DNA of 64,000 nucleotides from contig NZ_LGXZ01000009.1 in NCBI RefSeq assembly GCF_001238295.1, positions 123,697 through 187,696 on the forward strand. Direction: 5' to 3'. The notes beneath the pieces were generated by a model, which was not told where the DNA came from, did not search any database, and saw only the letters and a program-made list of their open reading frames with translations. The position numbers and the translations under genes are program-made. The stretch is from Ruegeria sp. 6PALISEP08. Lineage in GTDB: Bacteria; Pseudomonadota; Alphaproteobacteria; Rhodobacterales; Rhodobacteraceae. Below are positions 23,937 to 33,502 of the stretch, one piece after another (the stretch's first letter is position 1; every line of letters begins with the position of its first letter).

Positions 23937-26261
23937 GTGCCTTCATTCTCGAGCACACTGGAACAAGCCATCCACGCGGCCTTGGCGGCCGCGAATGAAC
24001 GGCGTCATGAATTTGCAACGCTAGAGCATCTGCTGCTGGCGCTTCTGGAAGAACCCGATGCGGTGCGCGTCATGAAGGCGTGCAGCGTCGATCTGGACGA
24101 GCTGCGCAGCACTCTGGTGGAATTCATCGACGAAGATCTGTCGAATCTGGTCACGGATATCGACGGGTCCGAAGCCGTTCCAACGGCAGCCTTCCAGCGC
24201 GTCATTCAGCGCGCTGCGATCCACGTACAAAGCTCGGGCCGGACCGAAGTGACCGGCGCCAACGTACTGGTTGCCGTTTTCGCCGAACGCGAAAGCAATG
24301 CCGCCTATTTCCTGCAAGAGCAGGACATGACCCGTTACGACGCGGTCAATTTCATCGCCCATGGCGTGGCCAAAGATCCCGCTTATGGCGAAAGCCGCTC
24401 GGTATCCGGTGCGGATCAGGTTGAAGAAGACGCTCAGACCACATCTGGCGAAACCGAACAGAAAGAAAGCGCGCTGGGGAAATACTGCGTCGATCTGAAC
24501 GCGAAATCACGGGCGGGTGATGTTGATCCGTTGATCGGACGCTCGGACGAGGTGGAACGCTGCATCCAGGTGCTGTGCCGTCGCCGCAAGAACAACCCGC
24601 TGCTGGTAGGGGATCCCGGCGTGGGTAAAACCGCCATCGCCGAAGGTCTGGCGCATAAGATCATCGGCGGACAGGCCCCCGATGTGCTGGCCAACACCAC
24701 GATCTATTCACTGGACATGGGCGCGCTGCTGGCCGGAACCCGCTATCGCGGTGACTTTGAAGAACGTCTGAAGGCGGTCGTCACAGAGCTGGAAGACCAC
24801 CCCGACGCGGTTCTGTTCATTGACGAAATCCATACCGTGATCGGTGCCGGTGCAACCTCGGGCGGGGCGATGGATGCTTCGAACCTGCTGAAGCCTGCGC
24901 TTCAGGGCGGCAAGCTGCGCACCATGGGTTCGACCACTTACAAAGAGTTCCGTCAGCATTTCGAAAAAGACCGCGCGCTGAGCCGCCGGTTCCAGAAGAT
25001 CGATGTGAATGAACCTTCGGTCGAAGACAGCGTGAAAATCCTGCGAGGTCTGAAACCCTATTTTGAAGAGCATCACGACATCAAATACACCGCCGATGCG
25101 ATCAAGACTGCGGTGGAGCTGTCGGCCCGCTATATCAACGACCGCAAACTGCCCGACAAGGCCATCGACGTAATCGATGAGGCCGGCGCGGCGCAACATC
25201 TGGTCGCTGAAAGCAAGCGTCGCAAGACCATTGGGGTAAAGGAGATTGAGGCAGTCGTCGCCAAGATCGCCCGCATCCCGCCCAAGAACGTCACCAAGGA
25301 CGATGCCGAGGTGCTGAAAGATCTCGAAGCTTCGCTGAAACGCGTGGTGTTTGGTCAAGATCTGGCCATCGAGGCGCTATCCAGCGCGATCAAACTGGCC
25401 CGTGCTGGTCTGCGTGAGCCTGAAAAGCCCATCGGCAACTACCTGTTCGCTGGTCCAACCGGTGTGGGTAAGACCGAGGTGGCGAAACAGCTGGCGGATA
25501 CGCTGGGTGTCGAGCTGCTGCGCTTTGACATGTCCGAATACATGGAGAAACACGCGGTCAGCCGTCTGATCGGCGCACCTCCGGGCTATGTTGGGTTTGA
25601 TCAGGGTGGTTTGCTCACCGACGGTGTCGACCAGCATCCGCATTGCGTGCTGTTGTTGGACGAAATCGAGAAAGCGCATCCGGACGTGTTCAACATCCTG
25701 TTGCAGGTGATGGACCATGGTGAGCTGACGGATCACAACGGCCGTACCGTGAACTTCCGCAATGTGGTTCTGATCATGACCTCAAACGCGGGCGCGCAGG
25801 AACAGGCCAAAGCAGCCATCGGCTTCGGTCGCGACCGTCGCGAAGGCGAAGACACCGCTGCGATTGAGCGCATGTTTACGCCGGAATTCCGCAACCGTCT
25901 GGATGCTGTGATTTCGTTCGCACCGCTGCCGAAAGAGGTCATCCTGCAAGTGGTTGAGAAGTTCGTCTTGCAGCTAGAAGCGCAACTGCTGGATCGCAGT
26001 GTGACCATCGATCTGACACCCAAAGCTGCTGAGTGGCTGGCCGACAAAGGGTATGATGACAAAATGGGTGCGCGTCCTCTGGGTCGTGTGATTCAGGAAC
26101 ACATCAAGAAACCTCTGGCCGAGGAGCTGCTGTTCGGCAAGCTGGCCAAAGGCGGTGTGGTTCGTGTCTCGATCAAGAAGGGCGAGCTGGATCTTGAAAT
26201 AATGGGTCCGGATCAGCGGCGCATTCCAGGCGACAAGCCTCCGCTGTTAACCGCGGACTGA
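23937..26261 (+). CDS. clpA: ATP-dependent Clp protease ATP-binding subunit ClpA
   Basis: 774 residues from a GTG start behind GAGGAGC. A ClpN repeat domain (1-145), first AAA+ module with GDPGVGKT at 225-232, second with GPTGVGKT at 506-513, and the ClpP-docking IGF tripeptide in AAIGFGRDR. It unfolds substrates, including N-degron proteins handed over by ClpS, and feeds them to ClpP. clpS, which often neighbours clpA, is not adjacent. A terminator follows. Confidence 0.97.
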   Translation: MPSFSSTLEQAIHAALAAANERRHEFATLEHLLLALLEEPDAVRVMKACSVDLDELRSTLVEFIDEDLSNLVTDIDGSEAVPTAAFQRVIQRAAIHVQSSGRTEVTGANVLVAVFAERESNAAYFLQEQDMTRYDAVNFIAHGVAKDPAYGESRSVSGADQVEEDAQTTSGETEQKESALGKYCVDLNAKSRAGDVDPLIGRSDEVERCIQVLCRRRKNNPLLVGDPGVGKTAIAEGLAHKIIGGQAPDVLANTTIYSLDMGALLAGTRYRGDFEERLKAVVTELEDHPDAVLFIDEIHTVIGAGATSGGAMDASNLLKPALQGGKLRTMGSTTYKEFRQHFEKDRALSRRFQKIDVNEPSVEDSVKILRGLKPYFEEHHDIKYTADAIKTAVELSARYINDRKLPDKAIDVIDEAGAAQHLVAESKRRKTIGVKEIEAVVAKIARIPPKNVTKDDAEVLKDLEASLKRVVFGQDLAIEALSSAIKLARAGLREPEKPIGNYLFAGPTGVGKTEVAKQLADTLGVELLRFDMSEYMEKHAVSRLIGAPPGYVGFDQGGLLTDGVDQHPHCVLLLDEIEKAHPDVFNILLQVMDHGELTDHNGRTVNFRNVVLIMTSNAGAQEQAKAAIGFGRDRREGEDTAAIERMFTPEFRNRLDAVISFAPLPKEVILQVVEKFVLQLEAQLLDRSVTIDLTPKAAEWLADKGYDDKMGARPLGRVIQEHIKKPLAEELLFGKLAKGGVVRVSIKKGELDLEIMGPDQRRIPGDKPPLLTAD

Positions 26262-26287
26262 TCTGGAAATAGACCACTTTTTAGAAG

Positions 26288-26316
26288 CCCGGCGATCCCT
26301 GTCGTCGGGTTTTTCT
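26288..26316 (+). terminator. Rho-independent terminator of clpA
   Basis: Stem cccggcga / tcgtcggg (one wobble) with a six-base loop, then TTTTTCTT, 27 bp after the clpA stop. Confidence 0.82.
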
Positions 26317-26400
26317 TAGTTCCAGTACGGGTAATTGCGACGGAACCCGGTTTCTGCGGCGTGTAATCTTCAATGATTTACGCAGGACAGGGACTGGAAC

Positions 26401-27288
26401 GTGAGCAAGACTTCTATCATTTGGGGCGCAGCTTTTGCCCTTTCGGCCATCGCAGCTGTTGCAACGGCACAGCACAGGTTTCGCTATCACGACGAAACGA
26501 CGAAAGAACCTCTAAGATTGGTGCCCGCCACCGTAGATCCCGGGAAAAACAGGGCCTCAGTGAAAGAAAATAACACCACAATCAGAGTGAAGGGCAACGG
26601 GATTCCTGATCATCTGGTTGGCCAGTTTCCAAACCGGGGCAATCCACACCAAATCGAACGGCAGAAAGTCAACCTCAAGGTGCCAACAGCCCCCGAAACC
26701 AAGGGCACATTCACACCGCTGCGCATGGGCTGGAACTTTGGGGTTTCTCTCAACGGGGTTGTTTTTGACCCGCTTGCGGCCGAGTTCTGGCATGGCAACC
26801 CAAGATCCGGCTGGTCCTACAATGCGTTGGGAGGAGCGATTGCTCTGGGGTTGGATGCGAATTATGCCCATGTGCAGCCGAACGGAAAATACCACTATCA
26901 CGGTGTTCCTACAGGGTTGATCGAGCTTTTGGGATGGTCCCCTGCTGCGCATTCACCGTTGATCGGGTACGCCGCAGATGGCTTTCCGATTTACGCGAGG
27001 ACAGGTGTAGTAGACGGCAAAGTCATTGATATGACGCCCTCTTATCGTCTGAAATCCGGGACCCGCCCGGGTGGCAACGCGCCGAACGGGCGGTATGATG
27101 GCACATTTAATGAGGATTATGTCTATGTTCAGGGGCACGGCAATCTAGACCAATGCAACGGCGCATTCACCGTTTCAACAGAGTACCCCAACGGGACTTA
27201 TGCCTATTTCCTGACCGAAGATTACCCCGTGGTGCCCCGATGTTTCACGGGTACTCCGGACCAGAGTTTTCGATTTGGCAGGCGCTAA
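26401..27288 (+). CDS. YHYH domain protein, exported
   Basis: 295 residues from a GTG. An N-terminal signal-like segment (IIWGAAFALSAIAAVATA) is followed by the YHYH domain: NYAHVQPNGKYHYHG with YHYH at 164-167, and IGYAADGFPIYAR. The domain is probably metal-binding, but its function is not established. It stands alone between clpA and the convergent kinase-like gene. Confidence 0.85.
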   Translation: MSKTSIIWGAAFALSAIAAVATAQHRFRYHDETTKEPLRLVPATVDPGKNRASVKENNTTIRVKGNGIPDHLVGQFPNRGNPHQIERQKVNLKVPTAPETKGTFTPLRMGWNFGVSLNGVVFDPLAAEFWHGNPRSGWSYNALGGAIALGLDANYAHVQPNGKYHYHGVPTGLIELLGWSPAAHSPLIGYAADGFPIYARTGVVDGKVIDMTPSYRLKSGTRPGGNAPNGRYDGTFNEDYVYVQGHGNLDQCNGAFTVSTEYPNGTYAYFLTEDYPVVPRCFTGTPDQSFRFGRR

Positions 27289-27343
27289 GCTGATTGGACA
27301 ATGGACGCGATTGCCGGGGGTGCGTAACGAGTTTTTTTTGGTG

Positions 27344-28009
27344 TTAGAAACGAGGTTGGCCATTCTGCACTTGCACTGGGCATGGCACCGGCAGGGCCTT
27401 TGGATTCCTGTCCCAAGCCGCATAGTATGCGGACAGAACATTATAGGCAAAGCGAGGTCCGGTGCTGCCCTGAGACAGGGCGGACAGGATCGCAATGCTC
27501 AGATCGCGGGCTTTACGAAGCCGCCCGGCCTTTGTGGCCACAAAATACTCAAAGTCGATGAACCGTATCTGACGCCCATCCCAGCACATATCCCGAAACG
27601 CCGGGCGTCCATGAGCCAGACCCATCCCATGAAGCCGTGCCAAAGCCTGGCCAGCAGCGCGACACGCCATGAGTTTTCCCGCCATGGTGACGGACTTGTC
27701 TTTGGACAATCTGGTCAGGCTGGCTCCGGCGTGTTCGACGGCGATATACCCTTTGCCTTCAGCTAAAATTCTGGGGACCGGTGCGCCGTATTTCAACAAG
27801 AATTGGTGGGATGATCGGTCACGTTCGAATGCTTGTTCAGGCTTTCCCTTCACCAGCCAGAGATGAGGCGCGAAACGTTCGACCCGTTTAAGCCAAAACC
27901 TGACCCCTCGCCTGGCCTGGCACAATGTCACACGCTGGTGGGGGCCTTGCAGAGCGATATCGACTGCTATGTGTAAATCTGTTGTCCTGTCTTTCACGCA
28001 CAGCCCCAA
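27344..28009 (-). CDS. Lipopolysaccharide-kinase-like protein (InaA/KdkA group)
   Basis: 221 residues with a reduced protein-kinase-like fold: HQFLLKYGAPVPRILAEG in the N lobe, catalytic-loop equivalent LAHGRPAFRDMCWDG, and a metal-binding IRFIDFEYF. The sequence resembles Kdo kinase and InaA-type proteins that phosphorylate LPS inner core sugars on the cytoplasmic face. The canonical catalytic HxD appears as HGRPAFRD, so activity is not certain. Confidence 0.75.
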   Translation of the reverse strand: MGLCVKDRTTDLHIAVDIALQGPHQRVTLCQARRGVRFWLKRVERFAPHLWLVKGKPEQAFERDRSSHQFLLKYGAPVPRILAEGKGYIAVEHAGASLTRLSKDKSVTMAGKLMACRAAGQALARLHGMGLAHGRPAFRDMCWDGRQIRFIDFEYFVATKAGRLRKARDLSIAILSALSQGSTGPRFAYNVLSAYYAAWDRNPKALPVPCPVQVQNGQPRF

Positions 28010-28108
28010 TCAACCTATGGTTATGATATAGGGTGCGGCTGCCGCAATTCATCTGGCCCAAAATCAAAATCTGTTAAAATAAACAGTTTAGGTCACGGAT
28101 CGGCGGGA

Positions 28109-29851
28109 TCACCGTTCGGTCAGTTTCAACTCGATCCGTCGGTTTTGCGCACGGGCCTCCGGCGTGTCAGCCGGATTGACCGGCTGGAACTCACCAAACC
28201 CGTTGGCCGCCAGACGGTTGGGCGGGATATCCAGCGCATCAACCATATAGCGCACAACCGACAGCGCTCGGCCCTGGCTGAGTTCCCAGTTGTCGCGATA
28301 CCGGCCATTTCCTGCCAGCGGAACGTTGTCGGTGTGACCGTCGACCCGGATCACCCAATTGAGGCCGGTCGGTATCTCAGCCGCAACGCTACGCAGGATG
28401 TTGGCAACCTTGGCAACTTCCTGGCGTCCTTCTGCAGATAACACCGCTGACCCCGTTGGGAACAGAACTTCGGACGAAAACACGAACCGGTCGCCTTCAA
28501 TCCGCACACCTTCCTGATCGCCAAGAACATCCCGCAAACGACCAAAGAACTCCGAGCGATAACGTTGCAGGTCTTCCGCCTGCGCCGCCAGTTCCTCATT
28601 CTGACCGGCCAACTCTTCAGCCTCGGCCTCAAGGCGCAGACGTTCAGCTTCTTCCAGCAAGCGGCGCCTGCGCTCTTCAGATGCGGCACGGGCCAGCGCC
28701 GCGTTCAGATCCTGCCCCAATGTTTGGATCTGCACTTCGGCGACAGCGTTGCGTTCTTCAAAATCATCAAGCAATGCCTGCAACGACCCCAACTGCCCGC
28801 GCAGGGCGGCGATTTGTTGGTTCAACAAGGCCGCCTCACGCTGCGCCTCGGCCGAAATTTCTTTCTCATTCGACAGCGTCGACTCAGCCAGGGCCAGAAG
28901 GGCCTGGCGCTGATCAGCCAAAGTACGCTGTTCCGCAGCATCCGCCTGCGCTTGCGTCTGTGCCTGCAATGCGGCTTCTAGCTGAGCCCTCAATTCACCC
29001 GGATTCACGTCACCGAACCGGCGTTCCAGCTCGGCCTGCGCGGCTTGTGCGGCGGCCAGCAGGGTCAGCGTGTCTTCGGCCTCTTTGCGTTGCGCTTCTA
29101 ATGCCAATGTCATGGCCGTCAGTTCAGCATCAGCATCTTGCAGACGGTCGCGCAATGCCTCGGCGGCGGCGGCTTCGGCCAATCGGGCGGCTTCCTCGCC
29201 GCTTAATTGCTGTTCAAGGGCCGTGATTTCCGCAGCCCGGTCCTCACCACTTTGCTCCAGATCTGCGACCAGTGCTTCCAGAGCTTCGCGGCGCGCGGCA
29301 GCCAGTCGGGCAGCTTCGGTCTGCGCATCGATTTCGTCACGACTTTGGGCCAGAGCGAGACTTAGCGCTTCTTGCTCGGTCAGCAGTTGTTCGCGCTGCG
29401 TCTCCAACGTCGCGATATCGCCCAGCGCCCGTTCCTGTTCGGCCAGCAAGGCGGCAACCTGCGCCTCGAAGTTTGTGATCTGCGTCTGCGCCTGATCCAG
29501 CGCGGCGGCCTGACGGTCGCGCTCGGTGGACAGCGAAGCGATCAACGATTGCGCCTGGGCCAGATCGTCTTCGGCCTGCGACAGGGTCGTGTTCAATGCC
29601 CCAAGGCGGGCCTGCAACCGGCTGTTTTCACGCTCTTCCAAACCCAACGCACCAGCAAGCGCCGCAACTTCGTCCGCCAATGTGGTCAGTTCGTCTTCCT
29701 GACCCGAAATGGTTTCACGAAGCACGAACTGGATCACCATGAAGATGGTCAGGACAAAGGTCAGCACCATCAAAAGCCCCGTCATCGCATCCACGAATCC
29801 GGGCCAGACCGAGCCCTGGAACCGTTGACCGGTGCGGCGGGACAGCGCCAT
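28109..29851 (-). CDS. MotB-like OmpA-family protein with long coiled coil
   Basis: 580 residues. One N-terminal membrane helix (about 21-44) begins with FVDAMTGLLMVL; Asp21 is placed like the proton-carrying Asp of MotB/TolR proteins. Residues about 50-430 are an Ala/Glu/Gln-rich coiled coil, and about 440-580 an OmpA-like peptidoglycan-binding domain (RVDGHTDNVPL, NRRIELKL). It lies 3 bp after the MotA-like gene, so the two probably form an ion-driven stator-type complex spanning to the cell wall. Not flagellar MotB: no flagellar genes are near. Confidence 0.85.
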   Translation of the reverse strand: MALSRRTGQRFQGSVWPGFVDAMTGLLMVLTFVLTIFMVIQFVLRETISGQEDELTTLADEVAALAGALGLEERENSRLQARLGALNTTLSQAEDDLAQAQSLIASLSTERDRQAAALDQAQTQITNFEAQVAALLAEQERALGDIATLETQREQLLTEQEALSLALAQSRDEIDAQTEAARLAAARREALEALVADLEQSGEDRAAEITALEQQLSGEEAARLAEAAAAEALRDRLQDADAELTAMTLALEAQRKEAEDTLTLLAAAQAAQAELERRFGDVNPGELRAQLEAALQAQTQAQADAAEQRTLADQRQALLALAESTLSNEKEISAEAQREAALLNQQIAALRGQLGSLQALLDDFEERNAVAEVQIQTLGQDLNAALARAASEERRRRLLEEAERLRLEAEAEELAGQNEELAAQAEDLQRYRSEFFGRLRDVLGDQEGVRIEGDRFVFSSEVLFPTGSAVLSAEGRQEVAKVANILRSVAAEIPTGLNWVIRVDGHTDNVPLAGNGRYRDNWELSQGRALSVVRYMVDALDIPPNRLAANGFGEFQPVNPADTPEARAQNRRIELKLTER

Positions 29852-29854
29852 GGG

Positions 29855-31033
29855 TTACTCTCCTTCCGGCGTGGTGCGCACTGCGCCGCGCGGTAGGGTC
29901 AGGGCCTTGACCAGCAGTTCGATATCCTTGCGGAATTCGTTCATGCTTTCTTGTCGACCCGCCGAAATCTCTTCGAGAATGCGCAGCAGTTGCACGTCCA
30001 TAGAACGCAGGCGCATTCGGCTTTCGGCGTCGATACCCTCACCCGCGCCGTGTTCGCGCATGTGGTCCAACAGCGCGTCCTGCCCAAGGGCCACGCGTTC
30101 CAACGCCGAGGTGACACTTTCGGAATTGGCCTGGCGATTGTTCATCTCACCAATCACATCGACCAGTTGCCCAAGTTTGGCCGAAACGTCTGCCCGCTCG
30201 CTTTCCTGAGCCGAAAACAGATTCTGCAGGGCATCCATCTGTTCGGACATGGCGTCCAGAACAGGAGTAAGCACTGCGATTTCAGCGCCCCCCTCTTCGC
30301 CACCGGCAAATCCCACGCGCGTGATTGAGGACAGCCATTCTTCGAGCTCGCGATAGAAGCGGTTTTGCCCGTGACCCGCAAATACTTCGAGCAGACCAAC
30401 AATAAGCGATCCGGCCAAACCCAGCAGAGATGATCCGAATGCAACGCCCATCCCCTGTAACTGCGCCTCAAGCCCGGTCATCAAGCGGTTGAAGACGGCC
30501 AGACCTTCTTCACCTTCCTGCGGGTTCAGACTACGGATAGTGTCGACAATTGCCGGAACGGTTGTCGCCAGACCGAAGAATGTACCCAAAAGACCCAGAT
30601 AGATCAGCACATTGGTGATATAGCGGGTGATTTCCCGCTCTTCCTCGACCCGCTCGGCCACGGAATCCAGAATGGAACGGGTAGACGAGGAACTGATTTG
30701 CGACCGTGCGCCCCGTTCGCGCAACAGTGAAGCCAAAGGCGCCAACAGTTGAGGCGTGCGGGCATCTTCGCGAACAACGCCGCCGACAAAAGCTTCGATC
30801 CAGCGTACAGAACCGATCAGTTGCGTCACCTGATAGAAACAGGCCAAGACGCCGATCACGAACACCATCAGGATGAACCCGTTCAAGTACGGATTAGCGA
30901 AGAAAACTGGCATGACATATGGCAGCGCCAGAAACACCCCCAGCCCGGACAGGCCGATCGCCATCAACATCAACAATATCTGTCGAGTTGGATGCGAGAA
31001 ATGGGGTCTCGCGCCCTGATGTGCCTGCGCCAT
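29855..31033 (-). CDS. MotA/TolQ/ExbB-like proton channel protein with cytoplasmic coiled coil
   Basis: 392 residues. Two N-terminal helices (about 20-70), then a family-typical pair: NVLIYLGLLGTFFGLATTVP and VAFGSSLLGLAGSLIVGLLE. The C-terminal ~150 residues are a helical, charged tail rich in Glu, Gln and Ala. First gene of the pair with the MotB-like protein. The architecture recalls ZorA-type proteins, but it is also common in conserved Rhodobacterales pairs of unknown function. Confidence 0.83.
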   Translation of the reverse strand: MAQAHQGARPHFSHPTRQILLMLMAIGLSGLGVFLALPYVMPVFFANPYLNGFILMVFVIGVLACFYQVTQLIGSVRWIEAFVGGVVREDARTPQLLAPLASLLRERGARSQISSSSTRSILDSVAERVEEEREITRYITNVLIYLGLLGTFFGLATTVPAIVDTIRSLNPQEGEEGLAVFNRLMTGLEAQLQGMGVAFGSSLLGLAGSLIVGLLEVFAGHGQNRFYRELEEWLSSITRVGFAGGEEGGAEIAVLTPVLDAMSEQMDALQNLFSAQESERADVSAKLGQLVDVIGEMNNRQANSESVTSALERVALGQDALLDHMREHGAGEGIDAESRMRLRSMDVQLLRILEEISAGRQESMNEFRKDIELLVKALTLPRGAVRTTPEGE

Positions 31034-31102
31034 GCGCGTGGTTCCCGGTATTTGCCTGCTCTGCGTCGAATCTAGCGAAATTCTGCTCGTGACGCCAAGA
31101 GT

Positions 31103-31633
31103 TTATGCGGTGATACTGCGGACCCGTTGCGCCAACCACTCAAGATCAGGGTCGCGCAGGCCGATCTCGGCCAGATGTTCGGCGGTGTTATAAAGGTATT
31201 CGTCATTCGGACCGCGCCCGCCGACCGCGAGGGCGATGATCTGGGCCTGGTCCTCCAACGGCATCCCACCGCAATACTGGACGTGGTCTGCATCGATCAC
31301 ATAAGTCACGGCATTTACGATGTCGCCGTTTTCCAGATGCACATCCAGCATCCGTTCGACATACGCCGAAGAAATCAACTCGCGTTCGCGCAGCTCGTGC
31401 AGGGTGCGGTCTTCATGACCCGTCTCGACCGCCAGGGCCAGACCGGTGCAATGCGCGTTCACCTGTTTATCCAGGGCCAGCACCAGGCCCGGTTTTTCCT
31501 CGGTTCCGCGGTGGTGGATCGAGCTCATGCAGAAGGATCGGGCAAACCCGTGCAACGTTGCGCGTTCGCTGCGCGCCACCGGAAAGCCCGGATTCCACAA
31601 CAGCGATCCATATCCGAATACCCACATCGTCAT
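31103..31633 (-). CDS. Gamma-glutamylcyclotransferase (ChaC-like)
   Basis: 176 residues from ATG 31633, which has AAGGA eight bases upstream. N-terminal substrate-loop motif VFGYGSLLWNPGF; likely catalytic Glu in HRGTEEKPG. Enzymes of this family release 5-oxoproline from glutathione or gamma-glutamyl peptides. A longer upstream frame overlaps the DUF2125 promoter region and is unlikely. Confidence 0.88.
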   Translation of the reverse strand: MTMWVFGYGSLLWNPGFPVARSERATLHGFARSFCMSSIHHRGTEEKPGLVLALDKQVNAHCTGLALAVETGHEDRTLHELRERELISSAYVERMLDVHLENGDIVNAVTYVIDADHVQYCGGMPLEDQAQIIALAVGGRGPNDEYLYNTAEHLAEIGLRDPDLEWLAQRVRSITA

Positions 31634-31700
31634 TGCACTGGTCCTTGCCTGTTTCGGCCTATAAACATCAATTCCGAGGCAGGAAAAAGGGCCAAAGCTC

Positions 31701-32702
31701 ATGCGCCGTCTATTACGAGTGTTCATCGTTATCACCGCTCTGTGGAGCGCCTATTGGTTCATTGCCGGATATGGACTGCGCAATGCCATCACCGGCTGGT
31801 TCGACCAGCAGCAAGACCTTGGCTGGCAAGCGGACTTCTCGGACGTTGCCACGGCAGGCTATCCGACCCACCACATGACGCGGTTGATCAATCCGGCCCT
31901 TGCAGACCCGGCAACCGGAACAGCCTGGAGCGCGGACTGGATCGAATTCGAAAGCCCCGCGATCTGGCCGGGGCGTCAGATCTTGCGCTTTGCCGATACA
32001 CCGCAGCGCCTGTCTTATTTCGACCAGACTGCAACGATCGAGGCGGACGCATTGCAGGCGCACTTGCAATTGCGGCCGGGCGTGGCGCTGGTTCTGGAAA
32101 AAATGGCGCTGACCGCAGGCCCCTGGTCCATCACCGAGAACTCGCAGGCGCTGGCCGCAGGCGGAACGCTAGAGCTGTTGATGGAACAAACCGCCACGCC
32201 CGAAGCCTATAACATGGCTGTTCGTGTGGATGGTTTTACCCCCGGCGATGACCTGCGAAACCTGATGAAATCCGCCACCTCACTGCCGCAGGCGTTTGAC
32301 ACGCTGGAACTGGACATGGTCGCGACCTTCGATAAACCCTGGGACCGGTCCGCGCTGGAACAGGGTCGACCTCAGCCGGTCAGGATTGACCTTGCACTTG
32401 CCGAGGCCAAATGGGGAGAGCTCAGGTTATTCGCGACCGGCGGTTTGGATGTGGATGCGCAGGGTATTCCAACGGGTGAAATCGCGGTTAAAGCGGAAAA
32501 CTGGCGGGACATGATCGCAATGGCTAATGCGGCAGGCGCCCTGCCGGATCAAGCTGTCGATCCGGTTACACGTGCTCTCAACTTCTTGGCCGGGCTGGGC
32601 GGAAACCCGAATGCGCTGGACTTGCAGTTGAACTTCCGCGACGGGTTTGTTGCGCTCGGGCCTTTGCCTTTAGGCCCTGCCCCGCGCTTGATCTTGCGCT
32701 AG
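31701..32702 (+). CDS. DUF2125 domain protein
   Basis: 333 residues with an N-terminal membrane anchor or uncleaved signal (VFIVITALWSAYWFIAGYG). The rest is soluble and matches DUF2125 proteins of alphaproteobacteria in pattern (TAGYPTHHMTRLINPAL). Probably periplasmic; function unknown. Its TAG stop shares a CTAG tetranucleotide with the stop of the convergent extensin-like gene. Confidence 0.85.
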   Translation: MRRLLRVFIVITALWSAYWFIAGYGLRNAITGWFDQQQDLGWQADFSDVATAGYPTHHMTRLINPALADPATGTAWSADWIEFESPAIWPGRQILRFADTPQRLSYFDQTATIEADALQAHLQLRPGVALVLEKMALTAGPWSITENSQALAAGGTLELLMEQTATPEAYNMAVRVDGFTPGDDLRNLMKSATSLPQAFDTLELDMVATFDKPWDRSALEQGRPQPVRIDLALAEAKWGELRLFATGGLDVDAQGIPTGEIAVKAENWRDMIAMANAAGALPDQAVDPVTRALNFLAGLGGNPNALDLQLNFRDGFVALGPLPLGPAPRLILR

Positions 32703-33502
32703 CGGCAGTAAGTGCCGCTGCGATAGCGGGCCGTGTCCAGATGGAAATGATCCTTGTGATAGCGGTCTGAATTCGGCCCCAATACGGTGCCAAACGGGCC
32801 GCACGCCCCGCGCCATATCTTCTTGAGTTGCTTTTGCGAGGGGTTCTTACGCCAGCCTTTCAGTACCGTCACCACCTCACCATCGGCCATCTTGAAGCCC
32901 GAGATATCAATTGCCCGGCCCTTGCCGTGCTCGGATATCCGCGCGCCTTTGCGGTTGTTGCGGGTCCGACAGGCGTAATGGGCCGCCACGTTCAACTCAA
33001 CCACGGGGCCGCGGCGTTTGAAGGTGGGTTTGACCGTCTTGTCGACCCAATTGTTCAACGCGATCGCCGTGCCGCAATCCATGGTCGACGGACGGCTGAG
33101 CGCTACACCCGAGACCGAGGTGACCTGCACCGCTTCCTTGACACCGCAGGCTGAATTCTTGCTGCCGACCCGGCCCACTGGTTTACCTTGAATGGCGATG
33201 TCACCGCAGACCGAGCTTTTGCGCAGCTTGCGTTTCTTGAACAGCACCTCTTGCTCCAGCCACTCAGGGCGCATCAAAGGTCTGAGCGGCACAGCAGACG
33301 GGCGCACCGCCGCGGCTGTGACCTGCGGCAAAACTGGGCGTGGTACGGGGCGCAACGGGAGTAGAGCAGCGGCAGGTTTGGTGGCCTGATCCAGCGCCGG
33401 GCGCGTCAGGGGCAGCAAGGACCGGTCCAGAGGCGCAGCTTGTGACGTCATGGCTCCAATGGCCAAAACCCCGATCAGAACATGCCCCCAGCGCAGCTTC
33501 AT
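32699..33502 (-). CDS. Extensin-like family protein
   Basis: 267 residues. Signal-like start ([22 protein letters not shown]), a Pro-rich region, and the extensin-like C-terminal domain with CGTAIALNNWVDKTV, SEHGKGRAIDISGF and KDHFHLD. The SEHGKGRAID and HFHLD residues recall metallopeptidases of the VanY/DacB type, so a peptidoglycan hydrolase role is plausible. It overlaps the upstream tyrC by 4 bp. Confidence 0.85.
   Translation of the reverse strand: MKLRWGHVLIGVLAIGAMTSQAAPLDRSLLPLTRPALDQATKPAAALLPLRPVPRPVLPQVTAAAVRPSAVPLRPLMRPEWLEQEVLFKKRKLRKSSVCGDIAIQGKPVGRVGSKNSACGVKEAVQVTSVSGVALSRPSTMDCGTAIALNNWVDKTVKPTFKRRGPVVELNVAAHYACRTRNNRKGARISEHGKGRAIDISGFKMADGEVVTVLKGWRKNPSQKQLKKIWRGACGPFGTVLGPNSDRYHKDHFHLDTARYRSGTYCR

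Noticed and set aside
28109..31033. Zorya anti-phage defence system
   Set aside because: Only ZorA/ZorB-like shapes are present; no nuclease or helicase gene (ZorC-ZorE) adjoins them, and the flanking genes are housekeeping.
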